DNA of 64,000 nt from Culturomica massiliensis (GCF_900091655.1 NZ_LT594621.1:3120532-3184531); one strand, 5' to 3'; numbered from the stretch's first letter, positions 17,984-27,573 are shown. Program-made: numbers and translations. Notes: generated by a model not told the origin, from the sequence alone.

Positions 17984-18521
17984 TATTATTAAAAAATACT
18001 GGAAAAACTGGCTTATCCTGATACTGATCGTTTTAAACATTTCCACGATCGGCAGTATTCTTATTACCCGCCAGTGTTCCTCTGCCGCCCGGGATACGAT
18101 TGTTATTGACGAAGAGGCAACACCGATCAACGGACAATGTTTTGTCAAAAATATGGACTTCAGCAAACAACAACGAAGTGATTTCAGAATCATAAATCAT
18201 CAATTCCGCCAACGTGTCTGTCATATTATTACACAACTCAACGCACAGAAAAAAGAGATGTTTTATGAACTGGGACAAAGCTATTCGGATACCCTGAAAC
18301 TACATCGCATTGCCCGGGATATCGGAGATCTGCATCAGGCATTGAAAGACGAAACAGGCCGTTTTTATCTATCGGTAAAGACATTATGCAACACAGATCA
18401 ACAAAAAAAGCTGCAACGTTATTTTACTCCGTTGTTCCAGACCTCTTGTTGTCAGGGACCGGACAAATGCGGACAGAAAAATTGTCTGCACCAACATAAG
18501 CACAATATTTGTGAACCTTAA
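17976..18521 (+). CDS. Periplasmic metal-sensor-like protein (CnrX/Spy-type)
   Basis: This is a 181-aa protein with an N-terminal membrane anchor (WLILILIVLNISTIGSIL) and a helical periplasmic domain. FVKNMDFSKQQRSDF then a long helix resembles the heavy-metal-resistance/Spy-like fold. The C-terminus is rich in Cys and His (TSCCQGPDKCGQKNCLHQH). I chose the ATG at 17976 over a TTG at 17946 because it overlaps the upstream stop in the usual coupled way. A role as the metal-sensing co-regulator of the ECF factor is inferred from the CnrYXH arrangement. Confidence 0.72.
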   Translation: MNNIIKKYWKNWLILILIVLNISTIGSILITRQCSSAARDTIVIDEEATPINGQCFVKNMDFSKQQRSDFRIINHQFRQRVCHIITQLNAQKKEMFYELGQSYSDTLKLHRIARDIGDLHQALKDETGRFYLSVKTLCNTDQQKKLQRYFTPLFQTSCCQGPDKCGQKNCLHQHKHNICEP

Positions 18522-18544
18522 TATAAACCTTTAAAATTGAAAAA

Positions 18545-18892
18545 ATGAAAGCTTTATTAATCGCATTAGCATTGGTATTTACAGTGAGCGTTGCTTCTGC
18601 TCAAAGTAACAAAACAACCAAAGAAACGAAAAAAGAAACGAAAAAAGAGTGTGTGGACAAAAAAGATTGCCAGAAGAGCGAATGTTGTAAAAACAAAAAA
18701 GACGCTAAATGCACCGGAGAATGTAAGAAAGACGGAAAATGCTGCAAAGAAGGACAAAAAAATGCAGATGGAAAAAGTTCTTGCTGCAAGGATGCAAAGA
18801 AAAGCGGATGCTGCAAAGATGCTAAAAAAGGCGAATGCACCAAAAGCGAAAAAAAATGTTGTAAAGAAGGAAAAACAACAGATAAAAAGTAA
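18545..18892 (+). CDS. Secreted Lys/Cys-rich repetitive protein, probable metal binder
   Basis: This 115-aa protein has a clear signal peptide (residues 1-19, ending VASA with Gln20 next). The mature part is nearly all Lys, Cys, Glu, Gly and Asp, with 15 cysteines, of which ten are in five CC pairs (ECCK, KCCK, SCCK, GCCK, KCCK). The unit CCKDAKK occurs twice. Composition suggests a periplasmic metallothionein-like metal sink or a disulfide-rich protein; no known fold can be named. It ends the ECF operon 23 bp after the metal-sensor-like gene and is followed by a strong terminator. Confidence 0.75.
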   Translation: MKALLIALALVFTVSVASAQSNKTTKETKKETKKECVDKKDCQKSECCKNKKDAKCTGECKKDGKCCKEGQKNADGKSSCCKDAKKSGCCKDAKKGECTKSEKKCCKEGKTTDKK

Positions 18893-18894
18893 AG

Positions 18895-18921
18895 AAAAAG
18901 CCTGCGATTGCAGGCTTTTTT
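18895..18921. terminator. Bidirectional terminator between convergent genes
   Basis: GCCTGC (18900-18905) pairs with GCAGGC (18910-18915) around GATT. It is flanked by A5 on the left and T6 on the right, so it can end the ECF operon and also the minus-strand fucosidase, which stops at 18928. Confidence 0.88.
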
Positions 18922-18927
18922 ATTGTT

Positions 18928-20829
18928 CTATTTTTTTAAGATTCCGATTTCACCGACTTTGACAAAAGGACGCCCTTTGATTTCCTGTAAAGGCTCAAAA
19001 CGGAAATAACGAGCCGGATAAGTACGTCCGAAAGAAACAGTTTGAGGTATCGGATTGTACATGATATTACTGAATTCTCCGGGGCATTCGCATTTTACCC
19101 ATTTTTGTCCGTCCTCACTCACATAAAATGCATACAGAAAAACAATCCCTGCATTATCTCCTCCGGCTACAGGCATATACGTAAATCCCGCTATATCATA
19201 AACTTTCCCCATATCCACCGTCAAATTTCCGATACTCTCCGTCCCCTCTGTCTGCCAAAAAGTCTTCGGATCGTTATCAATGGCCTGCCGCGCCGGCTGT
19301 GCAGATATTTCATTTACTTTGCCAACAATTTTCCAATCCGTAACAGGAATATCGCCGGGCCGGAAATCCACTTGCTGCCCATCAATCACCGGGGCATAAT
19401 ATGCACCGGCTTCACGGACATATACCCTTCCACGGCTCTGATCAACGGTTAAGCGCAAAGCCTCCGGCCGGCAATCCGGGAAACGCAGCAAACGCTTGTA
19501 TCCGGCTGTTGTTCCCTGAGCCAAAGATTGCCATTGTCCTTCAATCTGAGCCTCTAATGTAAAATGTTCTATCCGCTGTCCCTGACGGATATCCTCGCCC
19601 AGCAGAAAAGTATTAATGGTAACTCCCGGTTTCACTTGAAATTCACGACTATCGCCTTGCTCCATTTCAAAAGCTTCCCCTTTTAAAAGACGGTTTTCCT
19701 GAAAAACGGTCCGCAGATATTCTCCGAATTCCTGCAAACGAGCCGCATCGTTTTCATGAATCAACCCCCGGGTATCAGGCGGAACATTCAATAAAAGCAC
19801 CGAATTGTACCCGACAGACTCGAAATAGATATCCACCAGCTTTTGCAAAGATTTCACCTGGTGATCCTGAGAAGCGTGATAAAACCAACCCGGACGTATC
19901 GATACGTCGACTTCCGACGGATACCAGAACAAACGGGAAGCTTTGGCTATCAGATCCCGGCTTCCCAAATCTTTCGCCTGCGCATGTATCCCCAGCTTTT
20001 GATTTTCAACCTGAGCACCCGGATAAGTCTCCGGCATAAAAGCCGTTGCACTCCACTCGGTTTCACGCCCCAGTCCCTGTTCATTACCTACCCAGCGTAC
20101 ATCGTCTCCCATAATGGCACGTACAGCATGGGGCTGTAAACTATCCATCACACCGCAAAACAATTGCCAGTCGTATTCCTGTTTTCGTCCGTTAGGCCCT
20201 TCCGCATTCGCACCGTCAAACCAGATTTCATGTATCGTACCGTAATTCGTAAGTAATTCCGTCAATTGTTCGGCGAACATCCGGTTATACCGGGGACTAT
20301 CGCCGTAACACTCTGCATTCCGGTCCCAAGGAGACAAATATACCCCGAATTTCATTCCATATTTATCACAGGCATCCTTCAACTCCCGCACAACATCTCC
20401 CTTCCCGTCCTTCCAGGGAGAAGAGGCGACCGAATGCCGGGTGGTTTTCGTCGGCCATAAACAAAAACCGTCGTGATGCTTCGCCGTCAATATGATCATT
20501 TTAAAACCACCTTTCTGCAATGTTTTTACCCATTGTTCGCAATCCAATGACGTAGGATTAAACAAAGCCGGATCTTCCTTGCCATCCCCCCATTCGCGGT
20601 TTGTAAAGGTATTTATCCCAAAATGCACAAAAGCCGTCAGCTCCATCTGTTGCCAGGCATATTGCCCTTCCGTCGGTACCAAACGGGATGCCATTTCTAT
20701 TTTCTGTTCCGGAGTAGCTCCTTCCGGAAAAACCACCTCCTTTACATACAATTGCTCCGACTGACGACAGGACACCGCCAATAAAACAATCCACACTAAA
20801 TTTTGCAATAATCTGATTTTTTTATTCAT
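18928..20829 (-). CDS. GH29 alpha-L-fucosidase with C-terminal discoidin-like domain
   Basis: This is a 633-aa lipoprotein (lipobox LLAVSC, Cys about 21) with a GH29 catalytic domain (about 45-370). Typical GH29 stretches are FGINTFTNREWGDG, AKHHDGFCLWPT, FGVYLSPWDRN and IHEIWFDGANAEG; the Asp in WFDG is the family nucleophile. A C-terminal F5/8 type C-like domain (about 500-633) should bind carbohydrate. It removes terminal fucose, probably from host mucin or milk-type glycans. It is downstream of the sulfatase on the same strand with a 54-bp gap that contains a REP palindrome. Confidence 0.92.
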   Translation of the reverse strand: MNKKIRLLQNLVWIVLLAVSCRQSEQLYVKEVVFPEGATPEQKIEMASRLVPTEGQYAWQQMELTAFVHFGINTFTNREWGDGKEDPALFNPTSLDCEQWVKTLQKGGFKMIILTAKHHDGFCLWPTKTTRHSVASSPWKDGKGDVVRELKDACDKYGMKFGVYLSPWDRNAECYGDSPRYNRMFAEQLTELLTNYGTIHEIWFDGANAEGPNGRKQEYDWQLFCGVMDSLQPHAVRAIMGDDVRWVGNEQGLGRETEWSATAFMPETYPGAQVENQKLGIHAQAKDLGSRDLIAKASRLFWYPSEVDVSIRPGWFYHASQDHQVKSLQKLVDIYFESVGYNSVLLLNVPPDTRGLIHENDAARLQEFGEYLRTVFQENRLLKGEAFEMEQGDSREFQVKPGVTINTFLLGEDIRQGQRIEHFTLEAQIEGQWQSLAQGTTAGYKRLLRFPDCRPEALRLTVDQSRGRVYVREAGAYYAPVIDGQQVDFRPGDIPVTDWKIVGKVNEISAQPARQAIDNDPKTFWQTEGTESIGNLTVDMGKVYDIAGFTYMPVAGGDNAGIVFLYAFYVSEDGQKWVKCECPGEFSNIMYNPIPQTVSFGRTYPARYFRFEPLQEIKGRPFVKVGEIGILKK

Positions 20830-20852
20830 AACTTGTTATTACTATTTTAAAA

Positions 20853-20881
20853 TTACACAATGAGTCCGTCCCAGTGTGTAA
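20853..20881 (+). repeat. REP-like 29-bp palindrome, copy 1
   Basis: The stem is TTACACAATG paired with CAGTGTGTAA (one mismatch), with loop AGTCCGTCC. It is identical to copies at 44802, 45811 and 62330. It fills the gap between the sulfatase stop (20884) and the fucosidase start (20829), so a hairpin would form in the shared transcript. Confidence 0.85.
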
Positions 20882-20883
20882 AG

Positions 20884-22458
20884 TCAATTCAAATTCCGGA
20901 TCGGGTCGTCATAGAAAATCTGCAGACGTTCCAACTCCGCTTTCAGTTCTTCCGTTATCTTTTCCATACCGGGTTGCCCGAACAGATTGTGCATTTCAAC
21001 CGGATCTTGTTGTAAATCATACAATTCCCAGGTATCAATATCATTGTAAAAATGCATCAATTTATAACGTTCAGTCCTTACCCCGTAATGACGGCAAACA
21101 GAATGTTCTGCCGGATATTCATAGAAATGATAATAAAGCGATTTCCGCCAATCCGCAGGATTTTCTCCTTTCAGTAAAGGTACCAACGAAACGCCTTGTA
21201 TGTCGGAAGGTACCGGTAATCCCGCCAATTCTAAAAATGTCGGAGCATAATCGATATTCTGTACCAGATTACCGATATCCCCGCGTTTTCCGAATCCTTC
21301 TGGCAGGCGCATAATCAACGGGGTCCGCATAGACTCCTCATACATAAAGCGTTTGTCGAACCAACCGTGTTCACCCATATAAAATCCCTGATCCGAAGCA
21401 TAAATGACCACCGTATTTTCGAGCAAACCTTCCTGTTGCAGTTCTTCCAGCAAGTGCCCCACATTATCATCCAGAGACTTTACCGTTTTCAGGTAATCAC
21501 GCATATAACGCTGGTATTTCCATTCAGCCAAAGCTTTGCCGGTCGGTTTTGCTTTCTTAAACTGATCGATGATCGGTTGGTAATGTTTATCCCATGCTGC
21601 TTTTTGTGCAACATTCATTCGTCCGTAAGTACCTCCGGCTCCTTCATTCCGCACATAATAAGAACGGTAATGATCGTCTATCTCCTCATCCAACATTTTC
21701 AGATCGTATATCAGGGTCATGTCTTTCGCGATATTCATTTCCTGCTTTCCGGCAGCAAGCCGTCCCTGATAATCATCCCAAAACGTCTCCGGCAATTCGA
21801 AATTCCGATCTTCGAATAAAGCCAGATCACAGGTATCCGCCATCCAATTCCGGTGGATCGCCTTGTGATGGACAAACAGGCAGAAAGGCTTCGCCGTATC
21901 CCTTTTGTGACGTAACCAGTCAATACTCAGGTCTGTGATAATATTCGTAACATATCCCTCTTTGTGAATCGTTCCTTCCGGTGTAATAAAATCCGGATTA
22001 TAATAATCTCCCTGACCGGGTAATATGGTCCAGAAATCGAAATGAGTCGGTGTACTTCCAAGATGCCATTTTCCGATCATAGCCGTTTGGTAACCTCCTT
22101 CCTGCAACAACTGCTGAACCGTTTGCTGTTCTCCGTCAAACATTGCTCCATGGGAATTGTCCGTATAACCGTTTTTATGGCTGTGTTTTCCCGTCAGCAA
22201 AGCAGCCCGGCTGGGACCGGACAAAGAGTTACACACAAAACTATTGGTAAAACGTACACCTTCCGCAGCAATCCGGTCGAGATTCGGTGTATGCATAAAC
22301 CGTTTATCATAACAACTCATTGTTTGCTGAGCATGGTCATCGGTCATGATATACACAATGTTCAACGGTTTTTTCTGTTCCGCCTTTTTTGCCGTATTTC
22401 CACATCCGTTTAATGTCGCCAATCCGACCAAAGGCAGAAAATAGTTCATTTTATCCAT
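20884..22458 (-). CDS. Family S1 sulfatase, lipoprotein
   Basis: This protein of about 524 aa hydrolyses sulfate esters, probably on host glycans. The lipobox is LATLNGC. The formylglycine motif is of the serine type, SGPSR within CNSLSGPSRAALLTGK, so it needs an anaerobic anSME maturase encoded elsewhere. Metal-site residues include TDDHAQQ near the N-terminus and SDQGFYMGEHG later. I prefer an ATG at 22458 (MDKMNYF); ATG 22467 and 22449 are also possible, while 22470 is a TTG. It pairs with the fucosidase for sulfated, fucosylated mucin O-glycans (inference). Confidence 0.9.
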   Translation of the reverse strand: MDKMNYFLPLVGLATLNGCGNTAKKAEQKKPLNIVYIMTDDHAQQTMSCYDKRFMHTPNLDRIAAEGVRFTNSFVCNSLSGPSRAALLTGKHSHKNGYTDNSHGAMFDGEQQTVQQLLQEGGYQTAMIGKWHLGSTPTHFDFWTILPGQGDYYNPDFITPEGTIHKEGYVTNIITDLSIDWLRHKRDTAKPFCLFVHHKAIHRNWMADTCDLALFEDRNFELPETFWDDYQGRLAAGKQEMNIAKDMTLIYDLKMLDEEIDDHYRSYYVRNEGAGGTYGRMNVAQKAAWDKHYQPIIDQFKKAKPTGKALAEWKYQRYMRDYLKTVKSLDDNVGHLLEELQQEGLLENTVVIYASDQGFYMGEHGWFDKRFMYEESMRTPLIMRLPEGFGKRGDIGNLVQNIDYAPTFLELAGLPVPSDIQGVSLVPLLKGENPADWRKSLYYHFYEYPAEHSVCRHYGVRTERYKLMHFYNDIDTWELYDLQQDPVEMHNLFGQPGMEKITEELKAELERLQIFYDDPIRNLN

Positions 22459-22894
22459 AATTAACATCAAAAGATTAAATAGCCTGATAAATAAAAATAA
22501 CTGTTTGTGAATTCCAAACTGGTTTATAAAACCGCAGAATCATAAAAATGTAAATTCCGGTGATCCCGACGGTCTATTATGATTTACAATTTTCTTCGTG
22601 ACTTTTAACCGTAAATCAAAAATTAGTATATCATTCGTTTTTATAAATCTCACACTCGAAAACACCGAATTCCTATTTTAACAATAACGGCAAAGCCCTC
22701 CAACCCAATCATTCGTTTGATTTTCAAAGTCGCAAGATATAGTATAGTTGTTAAAAAACCAAATTTTATATATAATCAGGTGTTATTTGTAAAATTTTTA
22801 CCATACCTGTTTTGCTTAAAAAAGGTTCTGAATAATTTATAACATTTAGCAGAAAATCCTTTCCCCAAGGAAAATTTATTTGTTCCCGAATTAT
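22459..22894. other. Gap between the LRR operon end and the sulfatase
   Basis: This is AT-rich sequence with a few AAATCRT units around 22540-22625. An imperfect inverted repeat CAGGT...ACCTG lies around a GTAAAATTTTTAC core near 22780-22815. I see no gene. Confidence 0.45.
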
Positions 22895-24316
22895 CTATTC
22901 TAACATCAAATATCCGTTCTTTTGGGGCAAAATAAGAGGCAAATGAAACAAATGCCAGTTAGGAAGATTCAACACACTTTGGGGAATTTTTCCGGTTAAA
23001 TAATTACTTGACAACGTCAACTCTTTTAATAAAAGCAATCCTCCCATTTCCTCCGGCATTTTTCCGGTCAGCTCATTATTGTCCAGATACAATTGTTCCA
23101 GATTCTTTGCGTTTTTTATTTCCGGAGGAATATTTCCCTTGATTTTATTATAGCTCAGATTGAGATACCTCAAGCGGTCTGTAAAAATCTCCCCGGGCAA
23201 AAAATCCGAAACAGAACAGTGCGCTATTGTCAGACGTTCCAACTCCGTCCACAAACCCATTTCCGGTGAGAGTCCCTTCGTCAGTTGCATTTCCTCCAAA
23301 TGCAAAAGCCTTATCCTACGCAATCCGGAAAAATGAATAGCTGCAGGTTCAAAAGAACATTTCCCTAAAAACAACACTTGTAACTCCGGTAATGTCCATA
23401 ATTCATCGGGTATATTTCCGGAAAATCGATTATCGATTAAATCCAGATACTTCAATCGGCTCCACTTCCGGATATCCGGACTGATTGTTCCTTCTATCTG
23501 ATTGGACGAAAGCCGGAGCTCCGCTAAATCAGGTAAACTATATATATTGTCAGGCAACCGGCCTTTCAGGTTATTCATGGGCAACACTATCGATAATTTA
23601 TCATCGGCAAATTCTATTCCTTCCCATTCCCCGACAAGTTTATCCGACAGCCAGTTTTTCTGCCTGTTCCATTCCGGACCGTTCAACGAATTATAAAATT
23701 CCGTCAGGATTTTCCGGATATGACATTCCTTTGTCATTTGCCAAATTCTAAACGTATCGCCTAATTCATAATCGTCGGCCTTTACAATAACAGAAGCCGA
23801 ACGCGAATCCAACTTTTCCAATCCTTGAATATTCAAAAATATCGCTCCGTCAACTCCACGGACATCCAACCAATCGTAGTCTTCAGGCAACACCCAATGA
23901 TAAGCAATATTGGCTTTTACCGGTAAAATAATTTCCACCGGGAAAGTATATAAAATCGTATCGTCATTGTAAAACCGCAACACCCCTTTGGGTTTTTGGA
24001 CAACCACCAGTTCTGTCTCCTTTTCGTCCGATACGATTTTCAGGTTTGCCTTTCTGATTTCTTCAACCGGATTAGGCTGACAAACCAATTTCACCTCCGT
24101 CTTCCCTTTACTCCCGTATACCGGACTGGCAGTAAGCCATCCGGGAATATCCATAATCTTCCACTTACAATTGGCCGAAACGACAAACCGTGCTTCGTCT
24201 TTTTCAAACGAAAATTCAACCGTTTCCCGTTCCGTTTCGATTTCATACACCAATGGGGTCGGATCACTGCAAGCCGTCAGACAGATTAAGATTATAAATA
24301 CATCGTACAATTTCAT
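22895..24316 (-). CDS. BACON-domain leucine-rich-repeat lipoprotein (paralogue 1)
   Basis: This 473-aa lipoprotein (ILICLTAC, Cys16) has a BACON-like domain (about 30-115, with WKIMDIPGWLTASPVYGSKG). A second all-beta region follows, and then plant-type LRRs from about 230 to the end (pattern LxxLxLSxNxLxGxIPxx, for example LKELTLSSNYLTGKIP). It is likely anchored at the outer membrane and binds a protein or glycan partner. Its start overlaps the stop of the upstream paralogue by 4 bp (ATGA), so the two are coupled. Confidence 0.85.
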   Translation of the reverse strand: MKLYDVFIILICLTACSDPTPLVYEIETERETVEFSFEKDEARFVVSANCKWKIMDIPGWLTASPVYGSKGKTEVKLVCQPNPVEEIRKANLKIVSDEKETELVVVQKPKGVLRFYNDDTILYTFPVEIILPVKANIAYHWVLPEDYDWLDVRGVDGAIFLNIQGLEKLDSRSASVIVKADDYELGDTFRIWQMTKECHIRKILTEFYNSLNGPEWNRQKNWLSDKLVGEWEGIEFADDKLSIVLPMNNLKGRLPDNIYSLPDLAELRLSSNQIEGTISPDIRKWSRLKYLDLIDNRFSGNIPDELWTLPELQVLFLGKCSFEPAAIHFSGLRRIRLLHLEEMQLTKGLSPEMGLWTELERLTIAHCSVSDFLPGEIFTDRLRYLNLSYNKIKGNIPPEIKNAKNLEQLYLDNNELTGKMPEEMGGLLLLKELTLSSNYLTGKIPQSVLNLPNWHLFHLPLILPQKNGYLMLE

Positions 24317-25767
24317 AATTCCGGCGGTTGATTCGGGAGGGTTAAACTCTTACCTTCCCTTTGAGGCAATATCGCTCTCAAATCAAATTGGTTCCAATGC
24401 GGCAGCAAAAGAAGAGCTGCCGGAATTTCTCCCGTCAGATAATTGCTACTGATATAAAGTCCTGTCAGTTTTTTCAATAAACCGATCTCTTCAGGCACTT
24501 CTCCTGTCAACAAATTCCCCGAGATATTTAAAAATGTCAACTCTTTTAGGTTGCCTATCTGCAAAGGAATCGGCCCGGTAAAGTTACATTCATACATCAT
24601 CAGTGAGTGCAACTTTTTCAGTTCGAACAACTCCCAAGATAAAGTATCATAGGCCTGAAGATTCGAGAAACGCAACCATTCCAGATTTTGCAAATTTTTT
24701 ATTCCCGGCGACAACGGATTCGTTACATACAAGGACGCCATATCGAGAATTTTCAGATTCCCCAGATTCGAATAATCGATTGTAACAGGTTGAAACGAAT
24801 TTTCAGCCAAAACTAAAGATTCAAGTCCGGAAAGCGACCAGATCTCATCGGGAAGTTCACCGGACAACCCGTTATAACCCAAGTCCAGCTCCGTTAAATT
24901 CCGGAAATTTCTGATTTTCGGACTGATGGTTCCGGATAGCGGGTTATTACGGATGACCAATCTCTCCAAATCCATTAAATCATAAAAATCATCCGGGATT
25001 TCTCCAGTCAAATTATTATCCGTCAAGAATACTTGCACCAGATCACCATCTGCATCGTACAGCCCATACCAATCCTTAAAAGGCAAATCACTCAACCAGT
25101 TGGTATTATTATACCACTCGTCGCCGTTCATGGCATAATAAAAATGTTTTAAAATTTGCCGCGTATGCCGCAATTTTGTCATTTGCGTAAGATAAAGCGT
25201 ATCGGACAGCTTACACCCTTCCGCATATAATACCAAAGGAACGTCCCGGATATCTTCATCTGTCATAGAGGAAATCCGTATGGCCCAATTATCCGGCGAA
25301 ATCCGTTCCGGCGTTATCCATTTGCATTCCGCAGGATAAACAAGATCATACTCCAGATTCGAATTAACAGAGACATAAATCGTGGAAGCCTGTTCATGAA
25401 CAATGGTATCCGGAACACGAAACGCCAATATCCCCTTTCTCATCTGAATGACCGAAATAGGCTGTCCGGCTTCACCCGCCTGTAGATACAACTCGGCTGT
25501 CCTCTCCTCATCCGACATATTATAGGTACAAGACAAAGAAATCCGTTCGGTCCCCTCTTCTCCCTTATCCGGAGATACTGTCAACCATTGGGGGATGTTC
25601 GTAACAGACCATTTGTAGTTCGTTTTGAGCAGAATTGTTGCCGTATCCTGCTCAAAAGACAAACGGACCTCATTCGTATCCACACTCGCCTTATACACCA
25701 ATGGATTCGAGTCTTTACACGCCCCAGCCATTAATAAAAACAATAATATCAGATAGTTATATCTCAT
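24313..25767 (-). CDS. BACON-domain leucine-rich-repeat lipoprotein (paralogue 2)
   Basis: This is a 484-aa lipoprotein (LLMAGAC, Cys17) with the same layout as the next gene. The BACON-like domain includes WSVTNIPQWLTVSPDKGEEG, and an LRR region from about 240 has units such as LTFLNISGNLLTGEVPEEIG. The pair arose by tandem duplication and then diverged. It belongs to a four-gene secreted operon starting at 27542. Confidence 0.85.
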   Translation of the reverse strand: MRYNYLILLFLLMAGACKDSNPLVYKASVDTNEVRLSFEQDTATILLKTNYKWSVTNIPQWLTVSPDKGEEGTERISLSCTYNMSDEERTAELYLQAGEAGQPISVIQMRKGILAFRVPDTIVHEQASTIYVSVNSNLEYDLVYPAECKWITPERISPDNWAIRISSMTDEDIRDVPLVLYAEGCKLSDTLYLTQMTKLRHTRQILKHFYYAMNGDEWYNNTNWLSDLPFKDWYGLYDADGDLVQVFLTDNNLTGEIPDDFYDLMDLERLVIRNNPLSGTISPKIRNFRNLTELDLGYNGLSGELPDEIWSLSGLESLVLAENSFQPVTIDYSNLGNLKILDMASLYVTNPLSPGIKNLQNLEWLRFSNLQAYDTLSWELFELKKLHSLMMYECNFTGPIPLQIGNLKELTFLNISGNLLTGEVPEEIGLLKKLTGLYISSNYLTGEIPAALLLLPHWNQFDLRAILPQREGKSLTLPNQPPEL

Positions 25768-25777
25768 AATCCTTCAT

Positions 25778-26578
25778 TTATAAATGTATGCCTACTCCCA
25801 AACCCACTATTGAATTTTCGAAATTGGTATAATAATTGTAATTCCCCCGGAGATAAAGCCGTTCATTCAGCCGCAAATCGGCCATAAAGCTGAATCCCTT
25901 CCCGCTATAATCGACATAAGCCTGGGCATATCCGGCATATACCCCAACCCTATTGCTGATCGTATACTGCAAATACAAATTTGTTTCCACAAAATCCCGG
26001 CGCAACCGACCGCTCCCTTCGGGCCAAATCCAAAGACTATTGTAGCGCAACGCCGGCACCAATGAAAACCGATGCAACAACAAAATATGAATATCTGCTC
26101 CGGCATACATACCGACAGACGCATAGTCCATCAACATATTCACTCCGCCGGAAAACGTAAAAGACACCACTTGCCGCCATTTACTTTTTTGTACCTTCCC
26201 GGGATCATATACCAAATAACGATAAGTACTCTTAGGCAATAACCGGATCGGACCGATTTTATTTTTAAAATACCCCCGGGCTTCCAAATAAACGATCCGG
26301 ACATTTTCGAAAGGCGTCGTTAAAAAATAAAGGGTATCGACAAAAACTCCTTTTTTCCGCATATGCCCTCTGTTAGCAGCAGGAATCGTCAATTCCATAT
26401 TTGTAAAATAATTCAGCCGGACTCCGGATTCAAAAATAATACGGGCACTGGCCTTACCGTCAATCATCCGGGTAGAAACGCTGTTACTGTCCAAACCACC
26501 CTCTACTCTCAACTGCCTTTGGGCAAACAAAAAAGAAGGTAAAAAACAAAGAAAAAAGAGTACATACGATTTTCCCAT
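25778..26578 (-). CDS. Outer-membrane beta-barrel-like protein
   Basis: This protein of about 266 aa has a signal peptide (MGKSYVLFFLCFLPSFLFAQ) and many alternating aromatic/polar strands. The C-terminal part (about 150-266) looks like a small beta barrel of the DUF3575 kind (VGMYAGADIHILLLHRFSLVPALRYNSLW). I use the ATG at 26578, because a TTG-initiated 26596 start would put six polar residues before the signal peptide and overlap the upstream gene. It may be the membrane partner of the LRR lipoproteins. Family assignment is tentative. Confidence 0.65.
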   Translation of the reverse strand: MGKSYVLFFLCFLPSFLFAQRQLRVEGGLDSNSVSTRMIDGKASARIIFESGVRLNYFTNMELTIPAANRGHMRKKGVFVDTLYFLTTPFENVRIVYLEARGYFKNKIGPIRLLPKSTYRYLVYDPGKVQKSKWRQVVSFTFSGGVNMLMDYASVGMYAGADIHILLLHRFSLVPALRYNSLWIWPEGSGRLRRDFVETNLYLQYTISNRVGVYAGYAQAYVDYSGKGFSFMADLRLNERLYLRGNYNYYTNFENSIVGLGVGIHL

Positions 26579-26582
26579 GTAA

Positions 26583-27542
26583 TTATCTGAATTCAAAATT
26601 ACCTAACTGATACACTTCTTCCCTCGGGAATACCTTTTGATTCAGCAAATAAGGCTGCCACGTGCGGATATGAATCAACATTTCGGTGTCGCTCCGGAAC
26701 TCCACGGCCATAAAAAGCCAGCCGTCATCGTTATAAGTCGTAGAACGCCATTTTTGTAACAAAGTTACCCCATATAAATTCCGTAAAGCAGGGTGTTGGA
26801 CTATGACAATATCTTCAAAAAATAAATTGACAAAACGGTTTTTGGCAAATACACCTTTCAACTGTTCCAAATACTCATTCTTATTATACAGGTTATACCT
26901 GACTTTTTCCTCGCTTAACCCCGTCAACTTCGACCTCTCTCCGGTCCCCCGATATACATAACCTGTAATAATCAAAACATCGTCCCCATACACCTGGGAA
27001 ATCAAATTCAAATCCTTGCGGTTATAAGCTGTCCGGAAATCTTCCACAAAATCGAGGATAGACCGTTTTCTCTGTACATCCTGCAAAGAATTATTCTGTG
27101 TCAGAATCGTATGATAAACCGTTTCGTCCACGGAAAAATGAAAATTGATAATTTGACCGTCCGGATTGAAGTTTATTACACCGTTCTGCAACAGTCCGCC
27201 TTCCTGCATCACAACCGGAATTCCCCGGATCTGATAACCGACAGCCGTAATTATCCCTTTGAATCCCCCGTAACCTTTTTGAAAATAAAAGGGAGAGTTC
27301 TTCCAAATTTCCAGTACCTTTTCTTCTGCCTCCGGAGTAATACACTCCTCCGGAAAAGAAGGTGAAACAGCATTGGAATAAGCATTATTTATCTGGTTCA
27401 CAAAAATAGACGCCGTTATACTCATCCGCAAGCTCAAAGTCTCATCCTCCAAATCCGTCACCGTAATATAAGGCTTGCCCTGTCCCCATACGGCACAAAG
27501 TAAAAAACTGACTATACAAAACGTCAAAAGTGACTTTACCAT
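26583..27542 (-). CDS. Secreted protein with NTF2-like region, function unknown
   Basis: This 319-aa protein has a signal peptide (cleavage near AVWGQG). The middle part (about 155-300) has the look of an NTF2/SnoaL-like domain: ILDFVEDFRTAYNRKDLNLISQVYGDDVLIITG, then FFEDIVIVQHPALRNLYGVTLLQKW. It is the first gene of the secreted operon that contains a barrel-like protein and two BACON-LRR lipoproteins. I do not recognise a named family for the whole chain. Confidence 0.7.
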   Translation of the reverse strand: MVKSLLTFCIVSFLLCAVWGQGKPYITVTDLEDETLSLRMSITASIFVNQINNAYSNAVSPSFPEECITPEAEEKVLEIWKNSPFYFQKGYGGFKGIITAVGYQIRGIPVVMQEGGLLQNGVINFNPDGQIINFHFSVDETVYHTILTQNNSLQDVQRKRSILDFVEDFRTAYNRKDLNLISQVYGDDVLIITGYVYRGTGERSKLTGLSEEKVRYNLYNKNEYLEQLKGVFAKNRFVNLFFEDIVIVQHPALRNLYGVTLLQKWRSTTYNDDGWLFMAVEFRSDTEMLIHIRTWQPYLLNQKVFPREEVYQLGNFEFR

Positions 27543-27565
27543 TAAATAAATAAGCTTGTTTTGAA

Positions 27566-27573
27566 CAAAAATA
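27566..27573 (-). promoter_or_regulatory. Possible -7 box of the secreted BACON-LRR operon
   Basis: The minus strand reads TATTTTTG, a fit to TAnnTTTG, 23 bp before the ATG at 27542. No clear -33 box is seen at the right distance. Confidence 0.4.

Noticed and set aside
18591..18962. Long Lys/Ala-rich frame overlapping the Cys-rich gene
   Set aside because: It is a shifted reading of the repetitive 18545-18892 gene and lacks a signal peptide and start context.
20853..20881. 29-bp palindrome as an ordinary terminator
   Set aside because: It has no T-tract, is identical in four places on both strands, and frames a RAYT gene, which fits a REP better.
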